NCBI GenBank assembly: GCA_937881155.1
Contig: CALGFI010000122.1
Span: 1 to 17,541 of the forward strand
Length of the DNA: 17,541 bases
Direction of reading: 5' to 3'
Source: an uncultured bacterium
GTDB taxonomy: Bacteria > Actinomycetota > UBA4738 > HRBIN12
Part shown: positions 1 through 6,185 of the stretch, in pieces
Layout: every line of letters starts with the position of its first letter
Numbering within the stretch: the first letter of the stretch is position 1
The notes under the pieces: model-generated
What the model saw: the letters and a program-made list of their open reading frames with translations, nothing else
What the model was told of the DNA's origin: nothing
The model's database searches: none
Position numbers and translations under genes: made by a program

Positions 1-152
1 CTCGCGCTCTGGCCGTTGGCGTGCGCCAGGATGCGTTCGATCAAGTCGGCCTTCTTCAGGCCTTTGTGGCCCTCGATCCCGAGGTCGGACGCGATCTGAT
101 GCAGCTCGGCCGCGACCTTGCCCTCGAGGGCGCTCTTCTCCATGGTTGCCAC
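1..152 (-). CDS. rho: Transcription termination factor Rho, N-terminal part (runs off the left edge)
   Basis: Only the first 50 codons lie in the window; the gene continues beyond base 1. From residue 5 the translation reads as a Rho N-terminal SAP-like helical domain (LEGKVAAELHQIASDLGI, then HKGLKKADLIERIL), matching the 'LEGMVLAELQQVASGLGI' type seen in actinobacterial Rho. Rho is the hexameric RNA helicase that terminates untranslated transcripts. The domains that bind RNA and ATP are not visible. I chose GTG at 152-150 over the in-frame ATG at 143-141 because an AAGGAG Shine-Dalgarno (158-163, minus strand) lies 5 bases before the GTG but 14 before the ATG. The GTG directly follows the transaldolase TGA with no gap, so rho is probably co-transcribed with the carbon-metabolism genes upstream. 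In mycobacteria rho directly follows thrB; here about 8.4 kb separates them. Confidence 0.85.
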   Translation of the reverse strand, partial: MATMEKSALEGKVAAELHQIASDLGIEGHKGLKKADLIERILAHANGQSA

Positions 153-815
153 TCAGGCTCCTTTCCGCAGTTCCTTTTGCAGGGACTTCCAGTCCTGCAG
201 GAACTTTTCAAGTCCAACGTCCGTGAGCGGATGCTTCACCAGCTGCGTGAACACCGAGTACGGCATCGTGGCGATGTCGGCACCCGCAAGCGCGGCGTCA
301 ACGACGTGCATGGGATGACGGAGCGAGGCCGCGAGGACGTTGGTCTCATATCCTTGAACCTCGTAGATCCCGCAGATCTTCCGCAGCGCGTCCATCCCGT
401 CGGCGGCCACGTCGTCCAACCGGCCGAGGAACGGCGACACGATATACGCCCCGATCTCGGCCGCGAGGATCGCCTGCGCCGGCGAGAACACCAGCGTGAC
501 GTTGACCTTGATCCCCTCGTCGGTGAGGCGCTTCCCCACCGTAAGGCCGTTCGGCGTCATCGGCACCTTCACCACGGCGTTCGGCGCCATCTGGGCGAGA
601 TCGACGCCCTGCTCGTACATCGGCTCGATCTCGAGCTCGGTCGTCTCGAGCGAGATCGGGCCCTCGACCTCCGAGAGGATCTCCTTCCACACCCGCGCGG
701 GGTCATCGGCCTCCTTGGCGACGAGTGACGGATTCGTCGTCACGCCGCCGAGCACGCCCCACCGATTGATCTCACGGATCTCGTCGATGCTGGCCGTGTC
801 CAGGAACAGCTTCAT
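153..815 (-). CDS. tal: Transaldolase, small fructose-6-phosphate aldolase/TalC-type
   Basis: A 220-residue protein of the short single-domain transaldolase family (usual length about 210-220). It moves or cleaves a dihydroxyacetone unit between sugar phosphates in the non-oxidative pentose phosphate pathway, in the cytoplasm. It opens with MKLFLDTAS, followed by GGVTTNPS (residues 23-30). The Schiff-base lysine is K83 in VVKVPMT, and NVTLVFS, GAYIVSPFLGR and the C-terminal ADIATMPYSVF follow the family pattern. The frame stays open upstream to about 1130, but that part overlaps the kinase gene. The true start is ATG at 815, with a strong AAGGAGG (822-828) 6 bases before it. That ATG overlaps the stop of the 2-phosphoglycerate kinase gene as ATGA, indicating coupled translation. 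Whether it acts as a true transaldolase or as a fructose-6-phosphate aldolase cannot be decided from the sequence alone. Confidence 0.93.
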   Translation of the reverse strand: MKLFLDTASIDEIREINRWGVLGGVTTNPSLVAKEADDPARVWKEILSEVEGPISLETTELEIEPMYEQGVDLAQMAPNAVVKVPMTPNGLTVGKRLTDEGIKVNVTLVFSPAQAILAAEIGAYIVSPFLGRLDDVAADGMDALRKICGIYEVQGYETNVLAASLRHPMHVVDAALAGADIATMPYSVFTQLVKHPLTDVGLEKFLQDWKSLQKELRKGA

Positions 816-1792
816 CGGCCCCCTCCTTCCGTCGCCACGCCGACGGACGTCACATGGCCGACCGCTCGCTCCGTCGCGCGATCCATCACCAGGTCGATGA
901 TCGCGGCGAGCGTTCGGTCGAAGTCGTAGTTGGGCAACAGGGGAACACCGTGGCTCAGCGCCTGGCTCTTGATGTACCGCTGTACACGGCGGATGTTCTC
1001 GAACTCCGTCAGGTAGCGGTTCGCGGCGCGGCCCGAATGGTCCGCGGCGCGGGCCGCGAAGTGGCTGCGGTGCGCGTCCTCGTCCTCGACCGAGAGGATG
1101 AGCGGAACCGCCAGCGCCCGATCCTGCCACCTTGATGGGTCGACGAATCCCGGGACGACGTGCGCGCCCTCGATGATCAAGCTCGTCTGCTCGACGGCGG
1201 CGCGCTCGAGTAGCGCATTGACGCCCACCGCGACCGCCGCCGTCTGCTCTCGGAAGCCGACCACGACGGCGTCGCGCGACGGAGGTTCACGGAGGACCGA
1301 GCCGGCATCGAACGACGACGTGTGCAGGGAGGGCATCAGCTCGCGAGAGAACAGCGCGCGCATCACCTCGCGCACGGCGTCGGTCGCGACCACGCGGACG
1401 ATGCCGAGGCGCGTTGCGAGCTGCGTGGCCAACGTCGACTTCCCGACGCCGGTCGTGCCGCCGATCAGCACGACGACCGGAACGTCCAACGCCGCCACCT
1501 CGCGCCACCGCCGGTAGTTCTCCGCGTAGCGCTCGCCTGCGAGCTCCTCCACCGCCGAGAGCGTCAGCTCGGAGAGCTCGTCGCTCGATACCGACGGCGC
1601 CCTTCGCGCGAGCAGTCGCTCCTCGACCACCTCGGCAACCTGGTACGCGCGCGACGGCGACAGCCCCGTGACCATCACCTCGGAGGCGTGCAGGCCCTTC
1701 GAAAATGGGAGCCCAGTCTGTCCGTCCTCGATCACGATGTGCGGGCTCCGCCGTTCACTGTTGTTGTTCGTCGAACCGATCTCGTGGGTCAT
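812..1792 (-). CDS. 2-phosphoglycerate kinase
   Basis: A 326-residue protein that would phosphorylate 2-phosphoglycerate with ATP to give 2,3-diphosphoglycerate. Residues about 18-100 form an ATP-cone-like N-terminal domain with the family signature LPFSKGLHASEVMVTGLSP and AYQVAEVVEERL. A P-loop GGTTGVGKST sits at residues 111-120, followed by VVATDAVREVMR (134-145) and IIEGAHVVPG. These together are typical of the 2PGK family known from Methanothermus fervidus and of bacterial homologues. ATG at 1792 overlaps the stop of the upstream cDPG synthetase as ATGA, with a GGAG (1798-1801) 5 bases ahead. The stop in turn overlaps the transaldolase start. The product is the substrate of the enzyme encoded immediately upstream, which supports the assignment. 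The substrate is inferred from family and context. Confidence 0.87.
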   Translation of the reverse strand: MTHEIGSTNNNSERRSPHIVIEDGQTGLPFSKGLHASEVMVTGLSPSRAYQVAEVVEERLLARRAPSVSSDELSELTLSAVEELAGERYAENYRRWREVAALDVPVVVLIGGTTGVGKSTLATQLATRLGIVRVVATDAVREVMRALFSRELMPSLHTSSFDAGSVLREPPSRDAVVVGFREQTAAVAVGVNALLERAAVEQTSLIIEGAHVVPGFVDPSRWQDRALAVPLILSVEDEDAHRSHFAARAADHSGRAANRYLTEFENIRRVQRYIKSQALSHGVPLLPNYDFDRTLAAIIDLVMDRATERAVGHVTSVGVATEGGGR

Positions 1793-3159
1793 GCTTGCTC
1801 CGAGCCGCCACGGGCGGCGTGCCGCTCGATCGCGAGCCCGATGGTCCAGCGCAGCGCCTCGCCGAGATCCGGCTCCCCGTCCACCGCGACGGGTCGGTTG
1901 TCGACGAAGACGACGTCCGCTCCGCGGGCGATGGCTCGTTCGCAGGCGACGTCCACGGCTGCGGCTTTGAGCTCGGTGAGGAGCACCTCGTACCCTCCGG
2001 CGCCATCCATCTCACGCGCCAACCCCGCCCTATCGGCGAGGCGGGCGCTCAACCCCACCACGCGGCAGCCGTGATTCGCTTCCAGGGACCGAGCCTGCCT
2101 GTCGGCGACCGGTCCCGGCGCCGTCGTGGTGAAGAACACGTCCTTGCCCTCCACGTCGCCGAGCGGCTGTGGATGAAGGTCCGCCACGATGAGCCGGGCA
2201 TCACCGCGCAGTCGCTTGACGTGGGATCGGAGGACAGAGAAGTTCTCGCTAGAAGAGATTCTCCGCCCGGCTGGGCTGTGGCCCATGGTAACAACCACCA
2301 GGTCCGACAGCAACAGCCGGTAGGGGCCAAGGTACTCGGTCAGGTTCTTCTCGGCGAGAGCGGCACTCGTTACGAGCACGCCCGCATCCCACGGCACGGG
2401 GGGGACGGACGCCCCGCTCCCCTCGAGGACCACGACGCCCGCCCCGAGCCCCACGGCGAGCTCGGCCGCCTCGCGCGCGTTCGTCGCGACCGGGCGTCCC
2501 GCCAGTCCGCCGCCGGCCCTTCGCGCGCCGATCGTCGTCACACCCGTCGTGACGGCGTCCTCCAGGTAGTCGGACGCGGCGTGCCGCCCGCTGCGGACGA
2601 GCTGGAAAAGTCGCTCGAGCGTGACCGAGCCGGCCTCGGCCACCTGCGGCCGGGGTGGACCGCCCCGTCCCATGGCGACGACGATCGGGTTCATGCCCGC
2701 GGCCAACGCGGTTCGGGCGACCTCGCCCGCCGCCGCGGTCTTGCCGGTGCGCTTGCCGGTTCCGATCACGGCGATGGTTGGGACGCCGAGCGGCGGGCCG
2801 TCGACCGGCGGGTCGAACCGGAAGTCGCCGCCCACGTACGGGAGGCCTCGGACGAGCGCGACCGCGACGAGCTCCATGCGTTCGCGATAACCGAGCACGG
2901 GCTCGTCGGACACGTCGAGAACCGCTTCGATTGCGCCACGATCGAGCCCGTCGAGCGCGCGCGCCAACGCGGCAGTGAGATCGCCGTCCGCCTGGATCAG
3001 CGGAAGGCCGAGCTCGAGGTCCTCCCCGGGGCGGAGCTTCTCCGTTCCACCGAGGAACAGCGCCGCAACGGGCTCGAGACCGCGCGAACGCGCGGTCTCG
3101 AGCGCCCAACGCGTCACCGGTGGGTAGTGCTCGCCGTCGACGAGAACGAGGACCTTCAT
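1789..3159 (-). CDS. Cyclic 2,3-diphosphoglycerate synthetase
   Basis: A 456-residue protein resembling the ATP-dependent cDPG synthetase of hyperthermophilic methanogens (about 460 residues), which closes 2,3-diphosphoglycerate to the cyclic pyrophosphate. It starts MKVLVLVDGEHYPPVTRWAL, as that family does, and carries a P-loop-type motif GTGKRTGKT at residues 133-141, preceded by LGVPTIAVI. Further family-like stretches are VVAMGRGGPP, VVVLEGSGAS and the C-terminal ADVVFVDNRPVAVDGEPDLG. No signal peptide or membrane segment is seen, so it should be cytoplasmic. ATG at 3159 lies 47 bases after the metallophosphoesterase stop, with only a weak ribosome site (AGGCGA). The gene overlaps the 2PGK gene by ATGA. 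Pairing with 2PGK makes the pathway reading strong, although cDPG itself is known mainly from archaea. Distant P-loop ligases would be the alternative. Confidence 0.85.
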   Translation of the reverse strand: MKVLVLVDGEHYPPVTRWALETARSRGLEPVAALFLGGTEKLRPGEDLELGLPLIQADGDLTAALARALDGLDRGAIEAVLDVSDEPVLGYRERMELVAVALVRGLPYVGGDFRFDPPVDGPPLGVPTIAVIGTGKRTGKTAAAGEVARTALAAGMNPIVVAMGRGGPPRPQVAEAGSVTLERLFQLVRSGRHAASDYLEDAVTTGVTTIGARRAGGGLAGRPVATNAREAAELAVGLGAGVVVLEGSGASVPPVPWDAGVLVTSAALAEKNLTEYLGPYRLLLSDLVVVTMGHSPAGRRISSSENFSVLRSHVKRLRGDARLIVADLHPQPLGDVEGKDVFFTTTAPGPVADRQARSLEANHGCRVVGLSARLADRAGLAREMDGAGGYEVLLTELKAAAVDVACERAIARGADVVFVDNRPVAVDGEPDLGEALRWTIGLAIERHAARGGSEQA

Positions 3160-3206
3160 CTGGTCGCCTATCGCATGGCGGCCGGCGCGAATCGTGCCCT
3201 TCGGAG

Positions 3207-4010
3207 CTACTCCCCGATCTGCGCGCCGGTCACGGTCGTCCGTTGCTGAACGGGAGGTTCGAGCTCACGGTGGAACTGCTCGCCGGTCGAGAGCGAGAAG
3301 TGGGCGATCACGCTCCCCCCGCCGAACGGGTACTTCCGCGTGATCTTGACCTGATCGCCCTCGAACTCGAGCACGTTGTAACACGGCTTGGTGTAGCCGC
3401 GGACGCGGAGCGAGGCGACCGTCCCCGCGTTCGCGACGTACAGGTCTTCGAGACGCCACACGTATGGCACGTGCTTGTGTCCGGAGAGCACGATGTTCAC
3501 GCCGCTGGTGATGAGCACCTCGAGCAGGTCGCCCGCGTCCATCACCGTGCTGCGTTCGCGACCCGTGCCCGGTATCGGCAGCAGATGGTGATGCAGCACG
3601 AACACCTTCAGCTCCGCGGGCACGTCGAACTGCGACCGGATCCAGTCGTACCGTTCGCGCCCGACCTGCCCCTCGTTGATGTCCGGCTCGCTCGAGTCGA
3701 CGCCGACGATGCGAACGCCGTGCACGTCGACGCTCCAGTGCCGGTCGCCAATCAGCTCCTCGAAGTGGAGGTAACCGACGTTCCGCGCGTCGTGGTTGCC
3801 AGGGACCGTATACATCGGCGCCGTGATGCGCTGCGCGTAGGCGAGCCAGTTCTTGTACTCCTGCCGGTATCCCTCGTTGGTCAGGTCACCACTGCAGATG
3901 ACGACGTCTGGGTTGAGCTCGTTCAGCTCCACCAGGACGCGATGCATCAGGTTCGGAACGAAGTACGGGGAGCCGACGTGCGGGTCGGAGATGTGGCCGA
4001 TCGTCACCAC
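3207..4010 (-). CDS. Calcineurin-like metallophosphoesterase (CpdA-type)
   Basis: A cytoplasmic 267-residue metal-dependent phosphoesterase. With GTG at 4010 as residue 1, all five blocks of the family are present: SDPHVG with D9 and H11, SGDLTN with D42, PGNHD with N72 and H73, LHHHL at 139-143, and GHKH with H178 and H180. These residues bind a two-metal centre. The overall layout is that of class III cyclic-nucleotide phosphodiesterases, but the substrate is not evident. The frame stays open to 4109, yet that part is Arg-rich and overlaps the divergent protease gene. A TACACT box (4020-4025, minus strand) ends 9 bases before the GTG, so a near-leaderless transcript is likely. GTG at 4007 is an equally possible start. 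It is the first gene of the minus-strand operon with cDPG synthetase, 2PGK, transaldolase and rho. Confidence 0.85.
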   Translation of the reverse strand: MVTIGHISDPHVGSPYFVPNLMHRVLVELNELNPDVVICSGDLTNEGYRQEYKNWLAYAQRITAPMYTVPGNHDARNVGYLHFEELIGDRHWSVDVHGVRIVGVDSSEPDINEGQVGRERYDWIRSQFDVPAELKVFVLHHHLLPIPGTGRERSTVMDAGDLLEVLITSGVNIVLSGHKHVPYVWRLEDLYVANAGTVASLRVRGYTKPCYNVLEFEGDQVKITRKYPFGGGSVIAHFSLSTGEQFHRELEPPVQQRTTVTGAQIGE

Positions 4011-4019
4011 GGCGTTCGC

Positions 4020-4025
4020 AGTGTA
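4020..4025 (-). promoter_or_regulatory. -10 box of the metallophosphoesterase/cDPG operon
   Basis: TACACT on the minus strand, 9 bases before the GTG at 4010. The spacing would place transcription start within a few bases of the start codon. No convincing -35 hexamer is seen. It lies in the 65-base divergent gap shared with the protease gene. Confidence 0.45.
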
Positions 4026-4075
4026 GCCGCACCAACGACGCTTCCAGCGGGCCGCGCGTGGGACGATGAGACATC

Positions 4076-5251
4076 GTGAACGGCCTCGACCTCGTCCTCG
4101 TCGGCGCACTGGTGCTGGCGGCCCTGTCGGGGTTCCGGCGCGGGCTCGCGTTGCAAGCGTTTGGCTTCGGCGGACTGCTGATCGGACTCGTCGTCGGCGC
4201 GCTCTTCGTGCCGCTCGTCTCCGGGATCGCGGATCAGTCGATGGCGCAGGCGACGCTGGCGATCGTCACGCTCATCGTGTTCGCCGGAATCGGGAACGGC
4301 GTCGGGTGGTTCGTCGGTACCAGGCTCCGCACGCGTACGCGCTCCTCGAGATACGGCCGGGCCGATGCCCTCGGCGGATCGGCCGTCGCGATCCTCGCGT
4401 CGCTGATCGCCATCTGGTTCATCTCGCTGAATCTGGTGAACGGGCCCTTCCCCGACGTCGCGCGACAGATTCGCGGGTCCGCGATCGTTCGCGCGCTCGA
4501 CGAAACGCTGCCCCAGCCGCCGTCGCTCCTCGCGCAGGTGCGGCAGTTCTTCAACCGGTTCGGATTCCCGGACGTGTTCGCCGGGATCCCGCCTGTTCCC
4601 GCCGAACCGGTTCGCCCTCCCAGCAGCGGCGACGCCCGCACGGCGTTCGCGGCCGCCGATGACAGCACCGTGATGGTCGTCGGCCCAGCGTGCGACAGGA
4701 TCCAGGAGGGTTCGGGGTTCGGGGCCGGCGGCGAGTACGTCATCACGAACGCGCACGTCGTCGCCGGCGTCGACGAGCCACAGATCGTCAGCAACGGCGG
4801 TGAGACGTATGCGGCGACGACGGTGCTCTTCGACGCGGAGCTCGATCTCGCCATCCTGCACGTCGAAGGTGCTCCCTGGCCCAGCCTGTCGCTCACGCCG
4901 CTCGACGCCGACCGTGGCGCCGGAGGAGCGGTTCTCGGTTACCCGGGCGGAAGAGGGCTCGAGGGGAATCGCGCCGCGGTGCTTCGCGCCCTCGACGGCG
5001 TGATCGGATTGGACATCTACGGGCAAAGCCGGACGGAGCGGTTCGTGCTCGAGCTCCAGACGCACGTCCGGCCCGGCAACTCAGGCGGTCCGTTCGTGCT
5101 GTCGAACGGCGACGTCGCCGGCGTCGTGTTCGCGGCGTCGACGGCCGACCGGAACGTGGGCTACGCGCTCGCGGCGAGCGAGGTAGCGCCGGTGCTGGAA
5201 CGTTCGATCGGGCAGACCCAACCGGTCGGCACCGGTCCCTGCATCCGCTAG
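4076..5251 (+). CDS. MarP-like membrane serine protease (CvpA-type membrane domain plus trypsin domain)
   Basis: A 391-residue protein with four hydrophobic segments (about 4-24, 26-48, 57-80 and 100-121) of CvpA type. An extracytoplasmic linker precedes a trypsin-like domain (about 190-380). The catalytic triad is H227 in ITNAHVV, D257 in AELDLAIL and S336 in RPGNSGGPF. The only two cysteines, C206 (GPACDRI) and C389 (GPCIR), flank the protease domain as the disulfide of mycobacterial MarP (Rv3671c) does; in MarP that bond keeps the domain active under oxidising conditions. MarP is needed for acid tolerance and processes cell-wall hydrolases. The same role here is inferred. The start is GTG at 4076. 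There is no Shine-Dalgarno; a poor -10-like GACGAT ends 8 bases upstream, so leaderless initiation is possible. The next gene encodes an L,D-transpeptidase. Confidence 0.9.
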   Translation: MNGLDLVLVGALVLAALSGFRRGLALQAFGFGGLLIGLVVGALFVPLVSGIADQSMAQATLAIVTLIVFAGIGNGVGWFVGTRLRTRTRSSRYGRADALGGSAVAILASLIAIWFISLNLVNGPFPDVARQIRGSAIVRALDETLPQPPSLLAQVRQFFNRFGFPDVFAGIPPVPAEPVRPPSSGDARTAFAAADDSTVMVVGPACDRIQEGSGFGAGGEYVITNAHVVAGVDEPQIVSNGGETYAATTVLFDAELDLAILHVEGAPWPSLSLTPLDADRGAGGAVLGYPGGRGLEGNRAAVLRALDGVIGLDIYGQSRTERFVLELQTHVRPGNSGGPFVLSNGDVAGVVFAASTADRNVGYALAASEVAPVLERSIGQTQPVGTGPCIR

Positions 5252-5262
5252 CCGAAGGGCTA
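5249..5262 (+). terminator. Short hairpin at the protease stop codon
   Basis: TAGCC (5249-5253) and GGCTA (5258-5262) form a 5-bp stem with a GAAG loop. The left arm includes the TAG stop. No T-run follows, so intrinsic termination is doubtful. Confidence 0.2.
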
Positions 5263-5265
5263 AGG

Positions 5266-5305
5266 CCGAACGGACGGGTCGCGCCGGTCGGGTGACGCCG
5301 TTCGG
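5266..5305. repeat. Inverted repeat CCGAACGG/CCGTTCGG between protease and transpeptidase genes
   Basis: Perfect 8-bp arms at 5266-5273 and 5298-5305 with a 24-base loop, in the 110-base gap 5252-5361. It could be an RNA stem or a protein-binding dyad ahead of the L,D-transpeptidase gene. No clear -10/-35 pair was found in this gap. Confidence 0.3.
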
Positions 5306-5361
5306 GCAGACCCTGCTCACGGCCGTGTACCGGCTCAACACGGCTCCCGATACGGCGGAGG

Positions 5362-6156
5362 ATGATCGCTCACCGACGTCCCTTGGTTGCGGTGATTGCC
5401 GGCGCGCTCATCGTCGCGGGCGCCATCGCAACCGGGATGCCGGCTCGCCGAGCGAACGCGGCACTGCTTTCCGCCACGGTCGGTACGACCCGCGCCGTCG
5501 TCCCAGCTGGTGGGTCCGAGAACGCGGGCGGCGCGCCACGCGAGCGAGACGGACTGCGCCACCTCCTCGTTCACGTCGAACGCGCCATGGCGATCACGGC
5601 TCGTCCGGGCGCCGGCCGGACGATCGGAACGATGCCGGCGGGCTCGAGGTATTACGGCATCCCCACGGTCGCCTGGGTCCGCGACGTTTCCCGCGACGGC
5701 CGCTACGGGCTCGTCGACGTGCCGTACGTCGGATACCGCGCAACGGGATGGATCCGACTCCGCGGACTCGACCGCTCGCACACGCGGGTGAGCGTCGAGG
5801 CGGATCTGTCGGAGCACAGCATCACGGTGCGCCGCGGCGACGACGTGCTGTTCCGCGCCGCCGCCGCGACGGGCACTCCACCGTCATCGACACCCACAGG
5901 CCGGTACTTCGTGACCGACCGAGTGCCGTTCCCCAACGGGGGCATCCTCGGGACGTTCGCGTTCGGCATCTCGGGGATCCAGCCGAACCTTCCGCCGGGA
6001 TGGGGCGGCGGCGATCAGCTCGCGATCCACGGGACCAACGACGCGTCCTCGATCGGACGCTCCGCCAGCGCCGGATGCCTCCGAGTTTCGGAGGGAACGC
6101 TCGCGCGGTTGCGGCGGGTGCTCCGCTTGGGGACGCCGGTCGTGATCCACCCGTAG
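5362..6156 (+). CDS. L,D-transpeptidase (YkuD domain), secreted or membrane-anchored
   Basis: A 264-residue envelope protein expected to cross-link peptidoglycan (3-3 bonds) or attach proteins to it, outside the membrane. A hydrophobic segment at residues 7-25 and an A-N-A site at 31-33 suggest a signal peptide or anchor. Residues about 66-136 look like an SH3-type domain (ITARPGAG, then GLVDVPYVGYRATGWIRL). Residues about 142-264 are the YkuD domain, with H223 in AIHGTND and the catalytic cysteine C239 in SAGCLR; the family motif is HGT...S.GC.R. ATG at 5362 is immediately preceded by GGAGG with no spacer, which is unusual. TTG at 5383 or GTG at 5392 would be alternatives but would shorten the signal segment. 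It lies 110 bases downstream of the MarP-like protease gene, on the same strand. Confidence 0.9.
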   Translation: MIAHRRPLVAVIAGALIVAGAIATGMPARRANAALLSATVGTTRAVVPAGGSENAGGAPRERDGLRHLLVHVERAMAITARPGAGRTIGTMPAGSRYYGIPTVAWVRDVSRDGRYGLVDVPYVGYRATGWIRLRGLDRSHTRVSVEADLSEHSITVRRGDDVLFRAAAATGTPPSSTPTGRYFVTDRVPFPNGGILGTFAFGISGIQPNLPPGWGGGDQLAIHGTNDASSIGRSASAGCLRVSEGTLARLRRVLRLGTPVVIHP

Positions 6157-6185
6157 CGGCTACCCACTCGAGGGACGACCGCTAC
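6153..6185. terminator. Dyad spanning both convergent stop codons
   Basis: GTAGCGG (6153-6159) and CCGCTAC (6179-6185) are perfect 7-bp inverted repeats with a 19-base loop. Each arm contains the TAG stop of one of the two convergent genes (transpeptidase and debranching enzyme). There is no T-run on either side. It may act as a weak bidirectional stem. Confidence 0.3.

Noticed and set aside
132..135. HIGH motif deviation in ArgRS (TLGH instead of HxGH) as an inactivating change; coordinates are residues 132-135 of the argS product
   Set aside because: The variant with Thr at the first position is known in other bacterial ArgRS, and all the other motifs are intact.
816..1130. N-terminal extension of the transaldolase
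   Set aside because: Overlaps the kinase gene in another frame; the strong AAGGAGG and the family N-terminus MKLFLDT place the start at 815.
1705..3249. Long plus-strand open frame (514 codons) antisense to the cDPG synthetase gene
   Set aside because: Arg/His/Asp-rich with no recognisable motif; it mirrors a well-supported gene and is a product of high GC.
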